A DNA stretch of 64,000 bases from Lentisphaerota bacterium (lineage in GTDB: Bacteria; Verrucomicrobiota; Lentisphaeria; Victivallales; Victivallaceae). Positions 34,864 to 44,640 of the stretch are shown here, one piece after another. A model generated the notes under the pieces. The model was not told the DNA's origin and made no database searches. It saw nothing but the letters and a program-made list of their open reading frames with translations. Where the stretch lies: assembly GCA_015061815.1 (NCBI GenBank), contig SUVW01000006.1:1-64000 (forward strand), given 5' to 3'. A program made the translations under genes and the position numbers. Positions within the stretch are counted from its first letter, which is position 1. Each line of letters starts with the position of its first letter.

Positions 34864-36759
34864 ATGTCGCTGAAAGTTGTTACTGAATTATCCAATCGTT
34901 ACGGTGCTGATCCGGCATATATTCTGGCCGGTGGAGGCAATACCTCTTTTAAGGATGAGAAATTTTTGTATGTCAAACCAAGCGGAGTATCTCTGGCGGC
35001 AATTCAGGAAAATGATTTTGTAAAAATGGATCGTTCTATAGTCCGCAGTTGCTTTGAATTGCCGGAATTTACCGATTCTGCCGCCCGGGAAGCGAAAGTA
35101 AAAAGCCTGATGGCTTTTGCAATCATTGGCGAAGGCCGCCGTCCGTCGGTTGAAGCACCGATGCATGAAATACTTCCCTTTACGTTTGTTGTCCATACTC
35201 ATCCGGCACTGGTCAACGGAATGACCTGCGGAAATGACGGGAAAACTATTTGCGGGGAACTTTTCCCTGAAGCTGTCTGGGTTGATTACTGCGATCCCGG
35301 ATTTATTCTTGCCAAGGTGGTTTTTGAAAAATGTTCCGAATATAAAAAACTCCGGGGAAAAGATCCGCAAATCATCTTTTTGCAGAATCACGGAGTATTT
35401 GTCGGAGCAAACAGTGCCGGTGAGATCGATGCGATTTACAATGATATGATGAGCAAGCTTGCAGCATATTGTGCCGGCAAATCAGTTGATATTTCCGATA
35501 TCTGTCCGGGCGAAGCCGATGTTGAAACCGCAATGACCTTTGCTCCGCAGTTGCGCGGCTTTTTACGTAACAACGGGAGCGGTAAACCGGTGACCGTGAC
35601 TTCATGCGGGGCATTCAATATCCCGCGCGGTCCGCTTACTCCGGATCATCTGGTTTATGCAAAGGCATTCGGATTGATATCAGATGCACCTGATAAACAG
35701 CAGATCGCCGATTTTACCGGTAAACATTCATATGTGCCGCGAATGGTGGAAATCCCGGGTAAAGCAGTATTCTGCTCCGGTAAAAACCGGGCATCTGCCG
35801 CGACCGTGCAGGCTTTGGCTCTCAATGGTGCCTTGATCGAAAAGATCGCATCTGCATTCGGAGGCGTGCATTACCTTACTGATGCACAACGGGAATTTAT
35901 TGAAAATTGGGAAGTGGAATCTTACCGGGCTAAAATTGCATCCGGCAATTCCGCTCCTCTTACCGGTATGGTTGCCGTTGTTACCGGCGGTGCCCAGGGG
36001 TTCGGATATGGAATCGCCGAAAGCTTGGCGGCTCAAGGTGCAGATATTGTTGTTGCCGATATGAATGTCGAAGGCGCAGCCAAAGCAGCCTCCACTCTCG
36101 GCGCAGGAGCCAGAGGTTTTGCGGTGAATGTGGCAGATGAGGAATCTGTGGAAAAACTGGTTCAGGATATCGTAAAAGAGTATGGCGGTGTCGATCTTCT
36201 CGTTTCCAATGCCGGAGTGGCCAGAGCCGGAAGTGTAAAAAGTTTTGCCATGAAGGATTGGCAATTTGTCACCAACGTAAATTACAACGGCTTTTTTATC
36301 TGCACCAAATTTTTTGCGCAGGTCATGAGCATTCAGAATAAAGCGACAGGCTTGTGGAGCGATATTGTACAAGTAAACTCCAAAAGCGGTCTGGCTGGAA
36401 GTAAAAACAATGGTGCTTATGCCGGAAGTAAATTCGGAGGACTCGGTCTGGTTCAGAGTTTTGCTCTGGAATTAGTTTCAGATTCGATCAAAGTCAATGC
36501 TGTCTGCCCGGGCAACTTCCTTGACGGTCCATTGTGGAGCGATCCGGAACGCGGATTGTTTGTGCAATACCTCGCGGCGGGGAAAGTCCCCGGAGCAAAG
36601 ACAGTTGATGATGTCAGAAGACATTATGAAAGTCTTGTGCCGATGAATCGCGGCTGTTTCCCGGCTGATGTTGCCAAAGCAATAGTTTATGCGGTTGAAC
36701 AGCAGTATGAAACCGGACAGGCGATCCCGGTCACCGGCGGACAGATTATGTTGAATTAA
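34864..36759 (+). CDS. Bifunctional class II aldolase / short-chain dehydrogenase
   Basis: A 631-residue fusion. Residues 1-350 are a class II aldolase/adducin domain: ILAGGGNTSFKD near 19-30, the metal-binding VVHTHPALV near 116, and FLQNHGVFVGA near 174. Residues 365-631 are an SDR domain with TGGAQGFGYGIA near 371 and the catalytic YAGSK (about Tyr519, Lys523), preceded by the NSKSG Ser. Such fusions act in rhamnose or similar deoxysugar breakdown, cleaving a ketose 1-phosphate and oxidising the aldehyde product. Its partner here is a PfkB kinase 38 bp downstream rather than an FGGY rhamnulokinase, so the sugar is uncertain. AAGGAG precedes the ATG. Confidence 0.85.
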   Translation: MSLKVVTELSNRYGADPAYILAGGGNTSFKDEKFLYVKPSGVSLAAIQENDFVKMDRSIVRSCFELPEFTDSAAREAKVKSLMAFAIIGEGRRPSVEAPMHEILPFTFVVHTHPALVNGMTCGNDGKTICGELFPEAVWVDYCDPGFILAKVVFEKCSEYKKLRGKDPQIIFLQNHGVFVGANSAGEIDAIYNDMMSKLAAYCAGKSVDISDICPGEADVETAMTFAPQLRGFLRNNGSGKPVTVTSCGAFNIPRGPLTPDHLVYAKAFGLISDAPDKQQIADFTGKHSYVPRMVEIPGKAVFCSGKNRASAATVQALALNGALIEKIASAFGGVHYLTDAQREFIENWEVESYRAKIASGNSAPLTGMVAVVTGGAQGFGYGIAESLAAQGADIVVADMNVEGAAKAASTLGAGARGFAVNVADEESVEKLVQDIVKEYGGVDLLVSNAGVARAGSVKSFAMKDWQFVTNVNYNGFFICTKFFAQVMSIQNKATGLWSDIVQVNSKSGLAGSKNNGAYAGSKFGGLGLVQSFALELVSDSIKVNAVCPGNFLDGPLWSDPERGLFVQYLAAGKVPGAKTVDDVRRHYESLVPMNRGCFPADVAKAIVYAVEQQYETGQAIPVTGGQIMLN

Positions 36760-36797
36760 AGAGCGATTTTGTGATAATTTATCAGGAGGATGAATTT

Positions 36798-37817
36798 ATG
36801 AAAAAAGGTATTATCGGAGCCGGAAACTGGATTCAGGACCGCGTAAAAACTATTGACCGGTGGCCCGGAGAAGGCAATTTATGCAATATCGTCAAAGAGG
36901 AAGCTGCCCCCGGCGGTGGCCCGGCCAATGTATTGTTTGATCTTAATGCAGCCGATCCGTCTTTGCCGCTTTACGCTGCCGGACGTCTTGGAAATGACAA
37001 TGAGGGCGATTATCTTCTGGAAGAAATCACTAAACGCGGGATCAATGCAGATAACATCATCCGCACCAATGACCGCACCAGTTATACCGATGTTATGTCC
37101 GGTGAGGGTAAAAGAACATTTTTCCATTGCCGGGGGGCAAATGCTCAACTTTGCTACGAAGACCTGTGTGATATCGATGCTCCGGCAAAATATTTTTATC
37201 TGGCTTATCTGCTGTTGCTGGATACATTGGATTCTTTTGATCCGGAATTTGGCACTCAAGCTGTAAAATTATTGAAGCACATGTCAGAAAAAGGTTACGA
37301 AACGGTTGTCGATTTTGTATCGGAGGCTCCGGAAAAATTCCGGGCCAAAGTGATTCCCGCTCTGCCGTTTATTGACCACCTTATTGTTAATGAAGTGGAA
37401 ACAGCTTGCTGTACCGGATGCCGTCTGCGTGATGATGATGGCAAATTGCTCTGGCAGGAATTGCCGGGTGCTGTAAAATTTCTCTTCGAAAAAGGTGTTC
37501 GCAAAACAGCTGTGATACACTTCCCGGAAGGCGCATGCGCCGGTTTGCCGGATGGCACTTATATCTATGTCCCCAGCTTTGATATCGCCAAAGCTGATAT
37601 TGTCGGAAGCAATGGAGCAGGGGATGCATTCTGTGCCGGAGTAATGTATGGTCTGCACGAAAATTGGACGTTGAAAGATTGTCTTGCTCTGGGAGGAGCT
37701 TTCAGCAACTTTAATTTGCGTTCAGCCACTGCCAGCGGCGGTGCTGTGACATTGAAAACGATGTTGGAATTTATGAAAGATGCTCCGCTTTCTCCGCTTC
37801 CGGACGGAATGAAGTAA
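36798..37817 (+). CDS. PfkB-family carbohydrate kinase
   Basis: A 339-residue ribokinase-fold kinase. The N-terminal IIGAGNWIQD and the PGGGPANVLFDL substrate region near 36-47 are clear, and the catalytic signature GSNGAGDAFCAG has its Asp near 275. AGGAGG fixes the ATG at 36798. It is paired with the aldolase/dehydrogenase fusion, so it probably makes the sugar phosphate that the aldolase cleaves. The sugar cannot be named from the sequence. Confidence 0.85.
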   Translation: MKKGIIGAGNWIQDRVKTIDRWPGEGNLCNIVKEEAAPGGGPANVLFDLNAADPSLPLYAAGRLGNDNEGDYLLEEITKRGINADNIIRTNDRTSYTDVMSGEGKRTFFHCRGANAQLCYEDLCDIDAPAKYFYLAYLLLLDTLDSFDPEFGTQAVKLLKHMSEKGYETVVDFVSEAPEKFRAKVIPALPFIDHLIVNEVETACCTGCRLRDDDGKLLWQELPGAVKFLFEKGVRKTAVIHFPEGACAGLPDGTYIYVPSFDIAKADIVGSNGAGDAFCAGVMYGLHENWTLKDCLALGGAFSNFNLRSATASGGAVTLKTMLEFMKDAPLSPLPDGMK

Positions 37818-37845
37818 TTGAACCCCGAAAAACACAAGAGATGAA

Positions 37846-40257
37846 ATGTTGAATCCGAAAGAACACTCACCTGCGATTTCAGTGGATGGCGGTTTTGAAA
37901 GTACAGCGTACATGCTGCGCTTACGGGAACCTGTTGTCTTTCCCCGTTTACTGGCATCGTTGTCGATTGACGATCCGTCAGGAATCGCCTCTCTGAATGC
38001 AGCGGCCAAAGGAGACAGGCTGGTGGCAATTTTTAATGCTGCCCCGACTTACACTGAATTGAAACGGGCAGATTTGCATGGAAGCTTGCCGCATTTTGAT
38101 GATAACGGGCAACCTCGCTGTGCTGTCGGCACATTGGCCAGAATCATTAAAGAACTTAATATGCCCGATGGCAGTCGCAAAGTGGTTGTTCGCGGTCTGA
38201 AACGGATTGCTGGAGTGAGCCTGATTCTGGAAAAAGGAGGAGAAACTTCTATCCGTTACCGGGCGTTACCTGAAAGCGGCAGTGACAATTCTATTTCCGT
38301 ACAAAGCAAATTAAAAATGCTCAAGCGGATGTTTGGAGAATTGAGCATGATGCAGCCCGGAATCCCGGAAGATGTTCAGGAAAATGTGCAGAATTCTCAA
38401 TCATCCACGCTGTGTATGGATCAGATTGCAGATAGTTTTGCCACCATCTCATACACTGAAAAGTTGATGATCCTGACTGCCGGTGATATCGAAGAGCGCA
38501 TGGATATGATGATTTCTCTGGTCAGCAGGGAATTGGAAACCGGCAGAGCCAGTATTCAACTGCAGATGAAAGTTCAGGAGGCGATGGGGGCATCGCAAAG
38601 AGAATTCTTTTTGCGGGAACAACTGAAAGCGATAAAACAGGAACTCGGAGAATTTACAGGAAATTCAGATGTCGCTGAATTAACCGCCAGATTGGAGAAA
38701 ACTGATTTGCCGGAATTGGTGGCTGATACCATAAAAAAAGAGTTGGAGCGGTTGGAACTGCTTCCACAAAACGCCCCGGAATATCACATAAATTATGGTT
38801 ACATAAACACCCTGCTGGATATTCCCTGGCAAAAATTCAGCGAAGACCGCTTGGATTGCGTGCAGGCCGAAAAAATCCTGAATGCAGATCATTATGGTCT
38901 GGAAGATGTCAAAACCAGAATCCTGGAGTTTTTATCGGTAATGCAGCGTCGTGCATTGAACGGCAATTGCCGGGCCCCGATTTTGTGTCTGGTCGGGCCT
39001 CCCGGTGTGGGAAAAACTTCCATCGGCCGTTCTATCGCCCGCGCAATGAACCGTAATTTCATCCGGGTATCATTCGGAGGTGTTCGGGATGAAGCCGAAA
39101 TTCGCGGACACCGGAGAACTTATGTTGGAGCAATGCCGGGCAGAATCGTTCAGAATCTGAAACGGGCAGGGAGTGCCAATCCGGTATTCATGCTGGATGA
39201 AATTGACAAATTGGCCCATGACTTTCGCGGCGATCCCGCTTCGGCATTACTGGAAGTGCTTGATCCGGAACAGAACAACGCATTCAATGATAATTTCGTG
39301 GAGTTACCGTTGGATTTATCAAAAGTGTTTTTTATTGCCACAGCAAACGTTCTCGAAGACATTCCCGGTCCGTTACGTGATCGCATGGAAGTTATCCGTC
39401 TGGCCGGTTATACAGCTTTAGAAAAAAAGGAAATCGCCAAACGTTATCTGATTCCCCGGCAATTGCTGGAAAATGGTCTGAATGAAACGATGGTTTCGTT
39501 CCGGGTATCCGCTGTCAACGAAATAATTGATGGTTACACAATGGAGGCCGGAGTACGGGAACTGGAACGGGTCACCGCCAGAATTTGCCGGAGGATTACC
39601 AGAAAATTGGTTTCAGGAGAATGGGAAGAAAATAAAAAAATCGTCATCGATGCAAAAACAGTCAACGAACTGCTTGGCAGTCGGAAATATATCAAAGATT
39701 TAACCGCCACCCCGCAGGTCGGATGTGCCACCGGAATGGCATGGACCAGTGTCGGCGGAGTTATTCTGCCGGTTGAAACGATCCGTTTGGCAGGCGGAAA
39801 AGGTTCTTTAAAACTGACCGGTTCACTGGGAAAAGTGATGCAGGAATCTGCCGAAGCAGCCTTCACCTGCATACGCTCAAAGGCTGCAGATAAAAAAGTA
39901 GATGCCAAATTTTTCACCGAACATGATTTCCATATTCATGTGCCGGATGGTGCAACTCCGAAAGATGGTCCGTCAGCAGGCATAACGATCGCACTGGCGT
40001 TGATGTCACAAGTACTGAATAAGCCATTGATTCCACGCTTGGCGATGACCGGAGAAATCACTTTGCAGGGACGGATCACTGCCATCGGCGGACTCCGCGA
40101 AAAACTTTCCGGCGCGATACGCAGCGGTATAAAGACGGTGATCATACCTGAAGAAAACCGTAAAGATGCCGGAGAATTACCAAAAAATATAAAGGATGCA
40201 TTGCAGATCAATTTTGTCAAATCTCTTGATGAAGCGATAAAAATTGCATTCAAGTAA
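37846..40257 (+). CDS. lon: ATP-dependent protease Lon
   Basis: An 803-residue AAA+ serine protease. The N-terminal substrate domain (about 20-220) is followed by a helical linker, Walker A GPPGVGKTS near 384, Walker B VFMLDEIDKL and the C-terminal protease domain. The catalytic dyad is Ser710 in KDGPSAG and Lys753 in GGLREK, spaced 43 residues as in E. coli Lon. Length is normal. It lies between the PfkB kinase gene and a small exported protein; heat-shock control is not evident. Confidence 0.95.
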   Translation: MLNPKEHSPAISVDGGFESTAYMLRLREPVVFPRLLASLSIDDPSGIASLNAAAKGDRLVAIFNAAPTYTELKRADLHGSLPHFDDNGQPRCAVGTLARIIKELNMPDGSRKVVVRGLKRIAGVSLILEKGGETSIRYRALPESGSDNSISVQSKLKMLKRMFGELSMMQPGIPEDVQENVQNSQSSTLCMDQIADSFATISYTEKLMILTAGDIEERMDMMISLVSRELETGRASIQLQMKVQEAMGASQREFFLREQLKAIKQELGEFTGNSDVAELTARLEKTDLPELVADTIKKELERLELLPQNAPEYHINYGYINTLLDIPWQKFSEDRLDCVQAEKILNADHYGLEDVKTRILEFLSVMQRRALNGNCRAPILCLVGPPGVGKTSIGRSIARAMNRNFIRVSFGGVRDEAEIRGHRRTYVGAMPGRIVQNLKRAGSANPVFMLDEIDKLAHDFRGDPASALLEVLDPEQNNAFNDNFVELPLDLSKVFFIATANVLEDIPGPLRDRMEVIRLAGYTALEKKEIAKRYLIPRQLLENGLNETMVSFRVSAVNEIIDGYTMEAGVRELERVTARICRRITRKLVSGEWEENKKIVIDAKTVNELLGSRKYIKDLTATPQVGCATGMAWTSVGGVILPVETIRLAGGKGSLKLTGSLGKVMQESAEAAFTCIRSKAADKKVDAKFFTEHDFHIHVPDGATPKDGPSAGITIALALMSQVLNKPLIPRLAMTGEITLQGRITAIGGLREKLSGAIRSGIKTVIIPEENRKDAGELPKNIKDALQINFVKSLDEAIKIAFK

Positions 40258-40273
40258 GGGCAGGGAGGATTAT

Positions 40274-40996
40274 ATGTTGCGAAAAATATTGATTTCTGTA
40301 TTATCAGCGGCAGCCGTAGTGTGGTGCATAGCCGAAGAACCGGTGTCTATGGAAGAATTTGTCGCCAGAGCCAGACGTACCAATGATGTGGCAACTTATG
40401 CCAAATTGCATGGTTCTCTGCAACATCGTCGCAGGGGATGCGAAACGTTGACCATGCCGGTCTATTTCGGCACAATCATTCATCCTGATCGCACAATCGG
40501 ACAATTGGTTTTGGATAATGATGAAGGATATATTCTCAGTCAGGCACAAAACTCTGGGGCAACAACAGTAAAACCGATGAGCAAAACCGGTACTTCGGAT
40601 AAATTGGGATATGTCGGCGTCCGGGCTTCAGATTTGGTGATGAGTTTTTTGTTCTGCAAAGTCGAAAAAGAATTAGAAAGTGAATTATTGCGGAACATGG
40701 TTCATTGCCGGGTGTTTTTACTGGATGATCCTGAACATAAAGAGAAAATAAAAGTTTGGATATCCAGTGAACACGCCTTCCCGTTAAAAGCTGAATTTTA
40801 CCGTTATGGCGAAGATAAACGTTTTCGGGAGCTGGAAGCCGGTGCGCTGACTAAAAAAAATGATCTCTACTATGTCCGCCGGATACGTCTGGAAGGGCCG
40901 GGGTGGATAACCAGAATAGATTTCGACGGGGATCTGGCTGAAATCGGATTATTGGGAACTCCATCTCCTAATATTATCATTCCCTTGAAAAAATAG
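40274..40996 (+). CDS. Exported LolA-like / outer-membrane-lipoprotein-sorting fold protein
   Basis: A 240-residue protein with a signal peptide (about 1-20, ending CIAEE). The mature part is mostly beta strands with the order seen in LolA/DUF4292-like periplasmic proteins (for example KVWISSEHAFPLKAEFYRYG near 165). The fold assignment is by strand pattern only, without a diagnostic motif. GGGAGG precedes the ATG at 40274. It is 17 bp after lon and 18 bp before the broken phosphodiesterase gene. Confidence 0.6.
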   Translation: MLRKILISVLSAAAVVWCIAEEPVSMEEFVARARRTNDVATYAKLHGSLQHRRRGCETLTMPVYFGTIIHPDRTIGQLVLDNDEGYILSQAQNSGATTVKPMSKTGTSDKLGYVGVRASDLVMSFLFCKVEKELESELLRNMVHCRVFLLDDPEHKEKIKVWISSEHAFPLKAEFYRYGEDKRFRELEAGALTKKNDLYYVRRIRLEGPGWITRIDFDGDLAEIGLLGTPSPNIIIPLKK

Positions 40997-41014
40997 AAAG
41001 GATGAACAACGAAA

Positions 41015-41721
41015 ATGGTAAAATGGATCGCTCATCGCGGCGAATCTTTTGATTCTCCGGAAAATACCATGACAGCTTTTTCCCTGGCAGCAAAACGCGG
41101 TGCAGACGGCATCGAATGTGACTTGCGCCTGACTGCTGACGGCAAGGTGGTGGTGGCTCATGACCCGACAACGGTCAGAATGGGCAACCGGGTGCTATCA
41201 ATTGCGGAATCCAGTTGGAGTGAATTAAGTAAAATTACAGTTTCCGGTATTTTTGAGACAGAATATCCCGGAGAAAAGATATGGAGTATTATATTGAGTT
41301 AAAGGGAGATGATCCGGAATTGGTTGATGCCGCAGTTAAAATCATAAAAACATCAAACGCAGATTTATCACAATTGGTTTTTATAAGTTTTTCACGCCAA
41401 CTGATTTCAAAAATAAAGAAAGTGATGCCGTCGTGCAGAGCATTGCTGCTGGATAAATTGGATCGCGATGGCCGTATTGCAACGGCAGAAGAGTTGATTG
41501 CAGAAATCAATTCACTCGGCATTGACGGGATTGATGGTGGAAATCATCCGGACATCACGTCGGAATTGATTCGAAAAATAAAAAATGCAGGAATGATTTT
41601 TGCTGTCTGGACGGTTGATAATCCACACCGGGCAAAACAACTTATAGATATGGGCGCGGACGTTATAACAAGTAATTGCGCCGCAAAACTGAAACGGATA
41701 TTTCTGGAGCAAAACTTCTGA
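41015..41721 (+). pseudogene. Glycerophosphodiester phosphodiesterase gene with an internal deletion
   Basis: Two overlapping frames together encode a GDPD enzyme. The first (41015-41302) has AHRGESFDSPENTMTAF and the GADGIECDLRLTADG and AHD motifs, then runs out after PGEKI. The second (from the ATG at 41281) resumes at YYIELKGDDPE and continues to the end with GIDG and AVWTVDNP. In intact relatives about 15-18 residues (the PTLxEVL segment) separate these points. A deletion of roughly 50 bp that is not a multiple of three explains both the gap and the frame change. The fragments could still be made separately, but the active site is split. Intact enzymes release glycerol-3-P from glycerophosphodiesters. 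Confidence 0.82.
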
Positions 41722-41777
41722 AATATCCGATCACTCCGCTCCGTAAGGCTTCTTATGTGCCGGCAAAACAGAAAACA

Positions 41778-41809
41778 GGCATGGACTATCCTTAATGATA
41801 ATCCATGCC
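41778..41809 (-). terminator. Terminator between the GDPD remnant and the acyl-CoA synthetase
   Basis: A 13-position stem (41778-41790 with 41797-41809, one mismatch) and a 6-nt loop. On the minus strand a tgttttctgtttt tail follows, so it mainly serves the acyl-CoA synthetase gene, but it may work both ways. Confidence 0.7.
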
Positions 41810-41820
41810 CATTTAACTCT

Positions 41821-44103
41821 TTATTTGCCAACAGCTGCAGCCGCCAACATACGCAGATCGGTGCGTTTGATTTTGCCGCTGGTGGTTTTGGGCAGAGAAT
41901 CCATAAATTCAATACGGCGCGGATATTTGTATGGCGCAGTATGAGTTTTTACATACTCTTGAATCTCTTTTTTCATCTCTTCTGTGCCGACAGTTCCTTT
42001 GGTAAGAACGATATATGCTTCCACAACCTGTCCGCGTATTTCATCGGGTGCTCCCACAACAGCACATTCAAGGACGTACGGCATTTCCATAATAACGCTC
42101 TCTATCTCGAATGGACCGATCCGGTAACCGGAGGATTTAATAACGTCATCTGTCCGACCGACGTACCAGTAATAGCCATCTTCATCCCGCCAGGCGGTAT
42201 CTCCGGTGTGATACATTCCATCATGCCACGACTCTGCAGTTTTCTCCTCATCCCGGTAGTAACCGCGAAACAATCCGCAAATCTGATCCGGAGCCGTTTT
42301 TACTACGATTTCACCGACTTCTCCATCTTTGACCGGTTTACCATCAGGATCAACCAATTCAATAGGGAATGCCGGAGTCGGTTTCCCCATAGATCCCGGC
42401 TTCGGAGTCATTCCGAAAAGGTTGCCCAGCATAATCGGACTTTCTGATTGTCCGAATCCTTCCATGACCTTCAAACCGGTAGCTTTATAGAATTGCTGAA
42501 ACACCTCCGGATTAAGTGCTTCACCGGCAATACAGGCATGCTCAATACTGGACAAATCATATTTGGAAAGATCTTCCCTGATGAAAAAACGATACATTGT
42601 AGGCGGCGCACAGAATGTTGTGATCCGATGCTCCTTGAACAGTCCCATGATATCAGCCGCATCAAACCGGTCAAAATCATAAACAAAAACAGCACTTTCA
42701 TTGAGCCATTGTCCGTAAATTTTTCCCCAACTGGCTTTGGCCCACCCGGTATCACTGATTGTAAAATGAAGCCCGTTGGGATTGGTACACTGCCACCATC
42801 TTGCCGTCATGATATGCCCCAGCGGATAAGAAAAGCTGTGTTCGACGATCTTGGGATATCCGGTCGTTCCACTGCTGAAAAACATCAGCATCGGATCGGT
42901 AGCCAACAAATCAGTCGGCCGTTTGAAGCTGTCTCCGAATTTATCGTATTCCTGATTGAAATCATGCCACGATTCCCGGCTGCCGTTGACAATGATTTTT
43001 GTTTTTAATTCAGGACACTGTTCTGCAGCTTCGTCTACAAATTTTGTTACATCACCATCCGCAGTAGCAACGATCGCTTTGACCCCGGCGGATTGAAAGC
43101 GGTATATAAAGTCCTTGACCAGCAATTGATTGCTGGCTGGGATCGCGATTGCTCCGATCCGGTGAAGAGCATTGATCACAAACCAGTATTGATAATGCCG
43201 TTTCATTACCAGCATCACCCGATCACCTTTTTTTATACCGAGGTGTTTGAGATAATTAGCTGTACGGCAGGATTCCAATGCAATATCAAAAAAAGTAAAA
43301 TCTTTGCGGACATGATCTTTGCCAACCCACGCCATTGCCAGTTTATCCGGAGATTTCACTGCCATTGCATCAACAACATCATAGGCAAAGTTGAAATTTT
43401 CAGGATATTCAAAGCGGCAGGAAACCAATTGACCGTTTTCATCAACAGTTTCCTTCATAAACTTCTGGCACAGCCGTTTTTCATTGGGATTGACAATTTG
43501 AGTAACTGATTTGACCGGGGTAGGGGGAGCTGCTTTTTTCGCATCACCCTGAATCGGGATCGCAAGAAATTCGCACTCATCACACTCTATGGCGACCATT
43601 CCATGCGGGATATTACTGTCATAATAAAGGCTGTCTCCCGGAGCAAGGATTTCAGTTTTGCTGCCGATTTGTACTTTCAATTTACCTTTCAAAACATAGT
43701 CAAATTCCTGTCCCGGATGAGTTGATAACGGAATCGGCAATCCCGGCCGTTGCGGTTTTGCCACCACAAAAAGCGGCTCGGTCATGCGGGACTTGAAATC
43801 AGCCGCAAGCTGATGATATTTGAATTCATGACTGCGTTCTATTGCCACGCCGCCACCGGCACGATTGAGGGTATAATTGCTCAACTTCGGAGTTTGCCCG
43901 GTTACAATAGAATTAAGATCGACTCCGAATCGTTTGGCACAATCATAGAGAAAAGAAAAATGACTGTCAACCTCTCCTCTCTCATGGGCAAGGTATTGTT
44001 CCTCGCTCATGCCGGTCAATTCAGCCATTTCAGCTGCTTCTATTTCCAAAATAGTACGGATTTCATGCAATCGCTTGCCGATAGATATGGTCTGCTCATC
44101 CAT
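41821..44103 (-). CDS. HTH-cupin-acyl-CoA synthetase fusion
   Basis: A 760-residue three-part protein. Residues 5-65 form an XRE-type helix-turn-helix (IGKRLHEIRTILEIEAAEMAELTGMS). Residues 105-187 are a cupin with THPGQEFDYVLKGKLKVQIG, LAPGDSLYYDSNIPHG. Residues 215-755 are an AMP-forming ligase with MFFSSGTTGYPKI, YHTGDTAWRD and the C-terminal PKTTSGKIKR Lys. HTH-cupin is the usual layout of a stand-alone repressor; joined here to an acyl-CoA/acetyl-CoA synthetase it could sense its own substrate or product. The ligase most resembles medium-chain or acetyl-CoA-like enzymes. A clear promoter lies 47 bp upstream and a terminator follows. Confidence 0.87.
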   Translation of the reverse strand: MDEQTISIGKRLHEIRTILEIEAAEMAELTGMSEEQYLAHERGEVDSHFSFLYDCAKRFGVDLNSIVTGQTPKLSNYTLNRAGGGVAIERSHEFKYHQLAADFKSRMTEPLFVVAKPQRPGLPIPLSTHPGQEFDYVLKGKLKVQIGSKTEILAPGDSLYYDSNIPHGMVAIECDECEFLAIPIQGDAKKAAPPTPVKSVTQIVNPNEKRLCQKFMKETVDENGQLVSCRFEYPENFNFAYDVVDAMAVKSPDKLAMAWVGKDHVRKDFTFFDIALESCRTANYLKHLGIKKGDRVMLVMKRHYQYWFVINALHRIGAIAIPASNQLLVKDFIYRFQSAGVKAIVATADGDVTKFVDEAAEQCPELKTKIIVNGSRESWHDFNQEYDKFGDSFKRPTDLLATDPMLMFFSSGTTGYPKIVEHSFSYPLGHIMTARWWQCTNPNGLHFTISDTGWAKASWGKIYGQWLNESAVFVYDFDRFDAADIMGLFKEHRITTFCAPPTMYRFFIREDLSKYDLSSIEHACIAGEALNPEVFQQFYKATGLKVMEGFGQSESPIMLGNLFGMTPKPGSMGKPTPAFPIELVDPDGKPVKDGEVGEIVVKTAPDQICGLFRGYYRDEEKTAESWHDGMYHTGDTAWRDEDGYYWYVGRTDDVIKSSGYRIGPFEIESVIMEMPYVLECAVVGAPDEIRGQVVEAYIVLTKGTVGTEEMKKEIQEYVKTHTAPYKYPRRIEFMDSLPKTTSGKIKRTDLRMLAAAAVGK

Positions 44104-44149
44104 AAAGTTCAACTTCCAGTTTATTTAAATAATAATATGCAATCTTCAT

Positions 44150-44178
44150 AATATAGCCCGTTTGAGCAATTAAAGCAA
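44150..44178 (-). promoter_or_regulatory. Promoter of the HTH-cupin-ligase gene
   Basis: On the minus strand TTGCTT (44173-44178), 17 bp, TATATT (44150-44155). It lies between the tadA stop and the ligase start. Confidence 0.65.
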
Positions 44179-44184
44179 ATGAAA

Positions 44185-44640
44185 TTATTTTGATTTGCGG
44201 CGATTGCGGAAAAAATCCCGGATCAAAGCAAGACATTCTTCCCCTGATACTCCGGGAACAACCTCGCAATGCCACAATAAGCCGGGAATGCTGTTAAGGT
44301 CAAAAGCTCCGCCGAATCCGCCTGCTGCCGGGTCAGATGCTCCGAAAACCACTTTTTTTACCCGTGAATTTATCAACATCCCGGCACACATCGGGCAAGG
44401 TTCTTTAGTGATATAGAAGGTATATTCACTCATGCGCCAATCTCCACTCAATTCTTCAAGTTTATGAAGCAATTGGAATTCAGCGTGAGCAGAAACTGAA
44501 TGAAGCTCCTCGACCCGGTTGTGGGCCCGGGCAACGATGATTCCATCTTTTACCGCGACAGCTCCGATGGGAACCTCTCCGGCTTCAGCCGCGATCGCAG
44601 CCTCCCGGAGTGCTTCTGCCATAAATCCGGCATCATTCAT
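44185..44640 (-). CDS. tadA: tRNA adenosine(34) deaminase
   Basis: A 151-residue zinc deaminase that converts A34 to inosine in tRNA-Arg(ACG). The active site is His52-Ala-Glu54 and the zinc-binding PCPMC at 81-85, followed by the RVKKVVFGASDPAAGG family block. Length is normal. The start overlaps the end of the upstream lipoprotein gene by 8 bp. Confidence 0.92.
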   Translation of the reverse strand: MNDAGFMAEALREAAIAAEAGEVPIGAVAVKDGIIVARAHNRVEELHSVSAHAEFQLLHKLEELSGDWRMSEYTFYITKEPCPMCAGMLINSRVKKVVFGASDPAAGGFGGAFDLNSIPGLLWHCEVVPGVSGEECLALIRDFFRNRRKSK

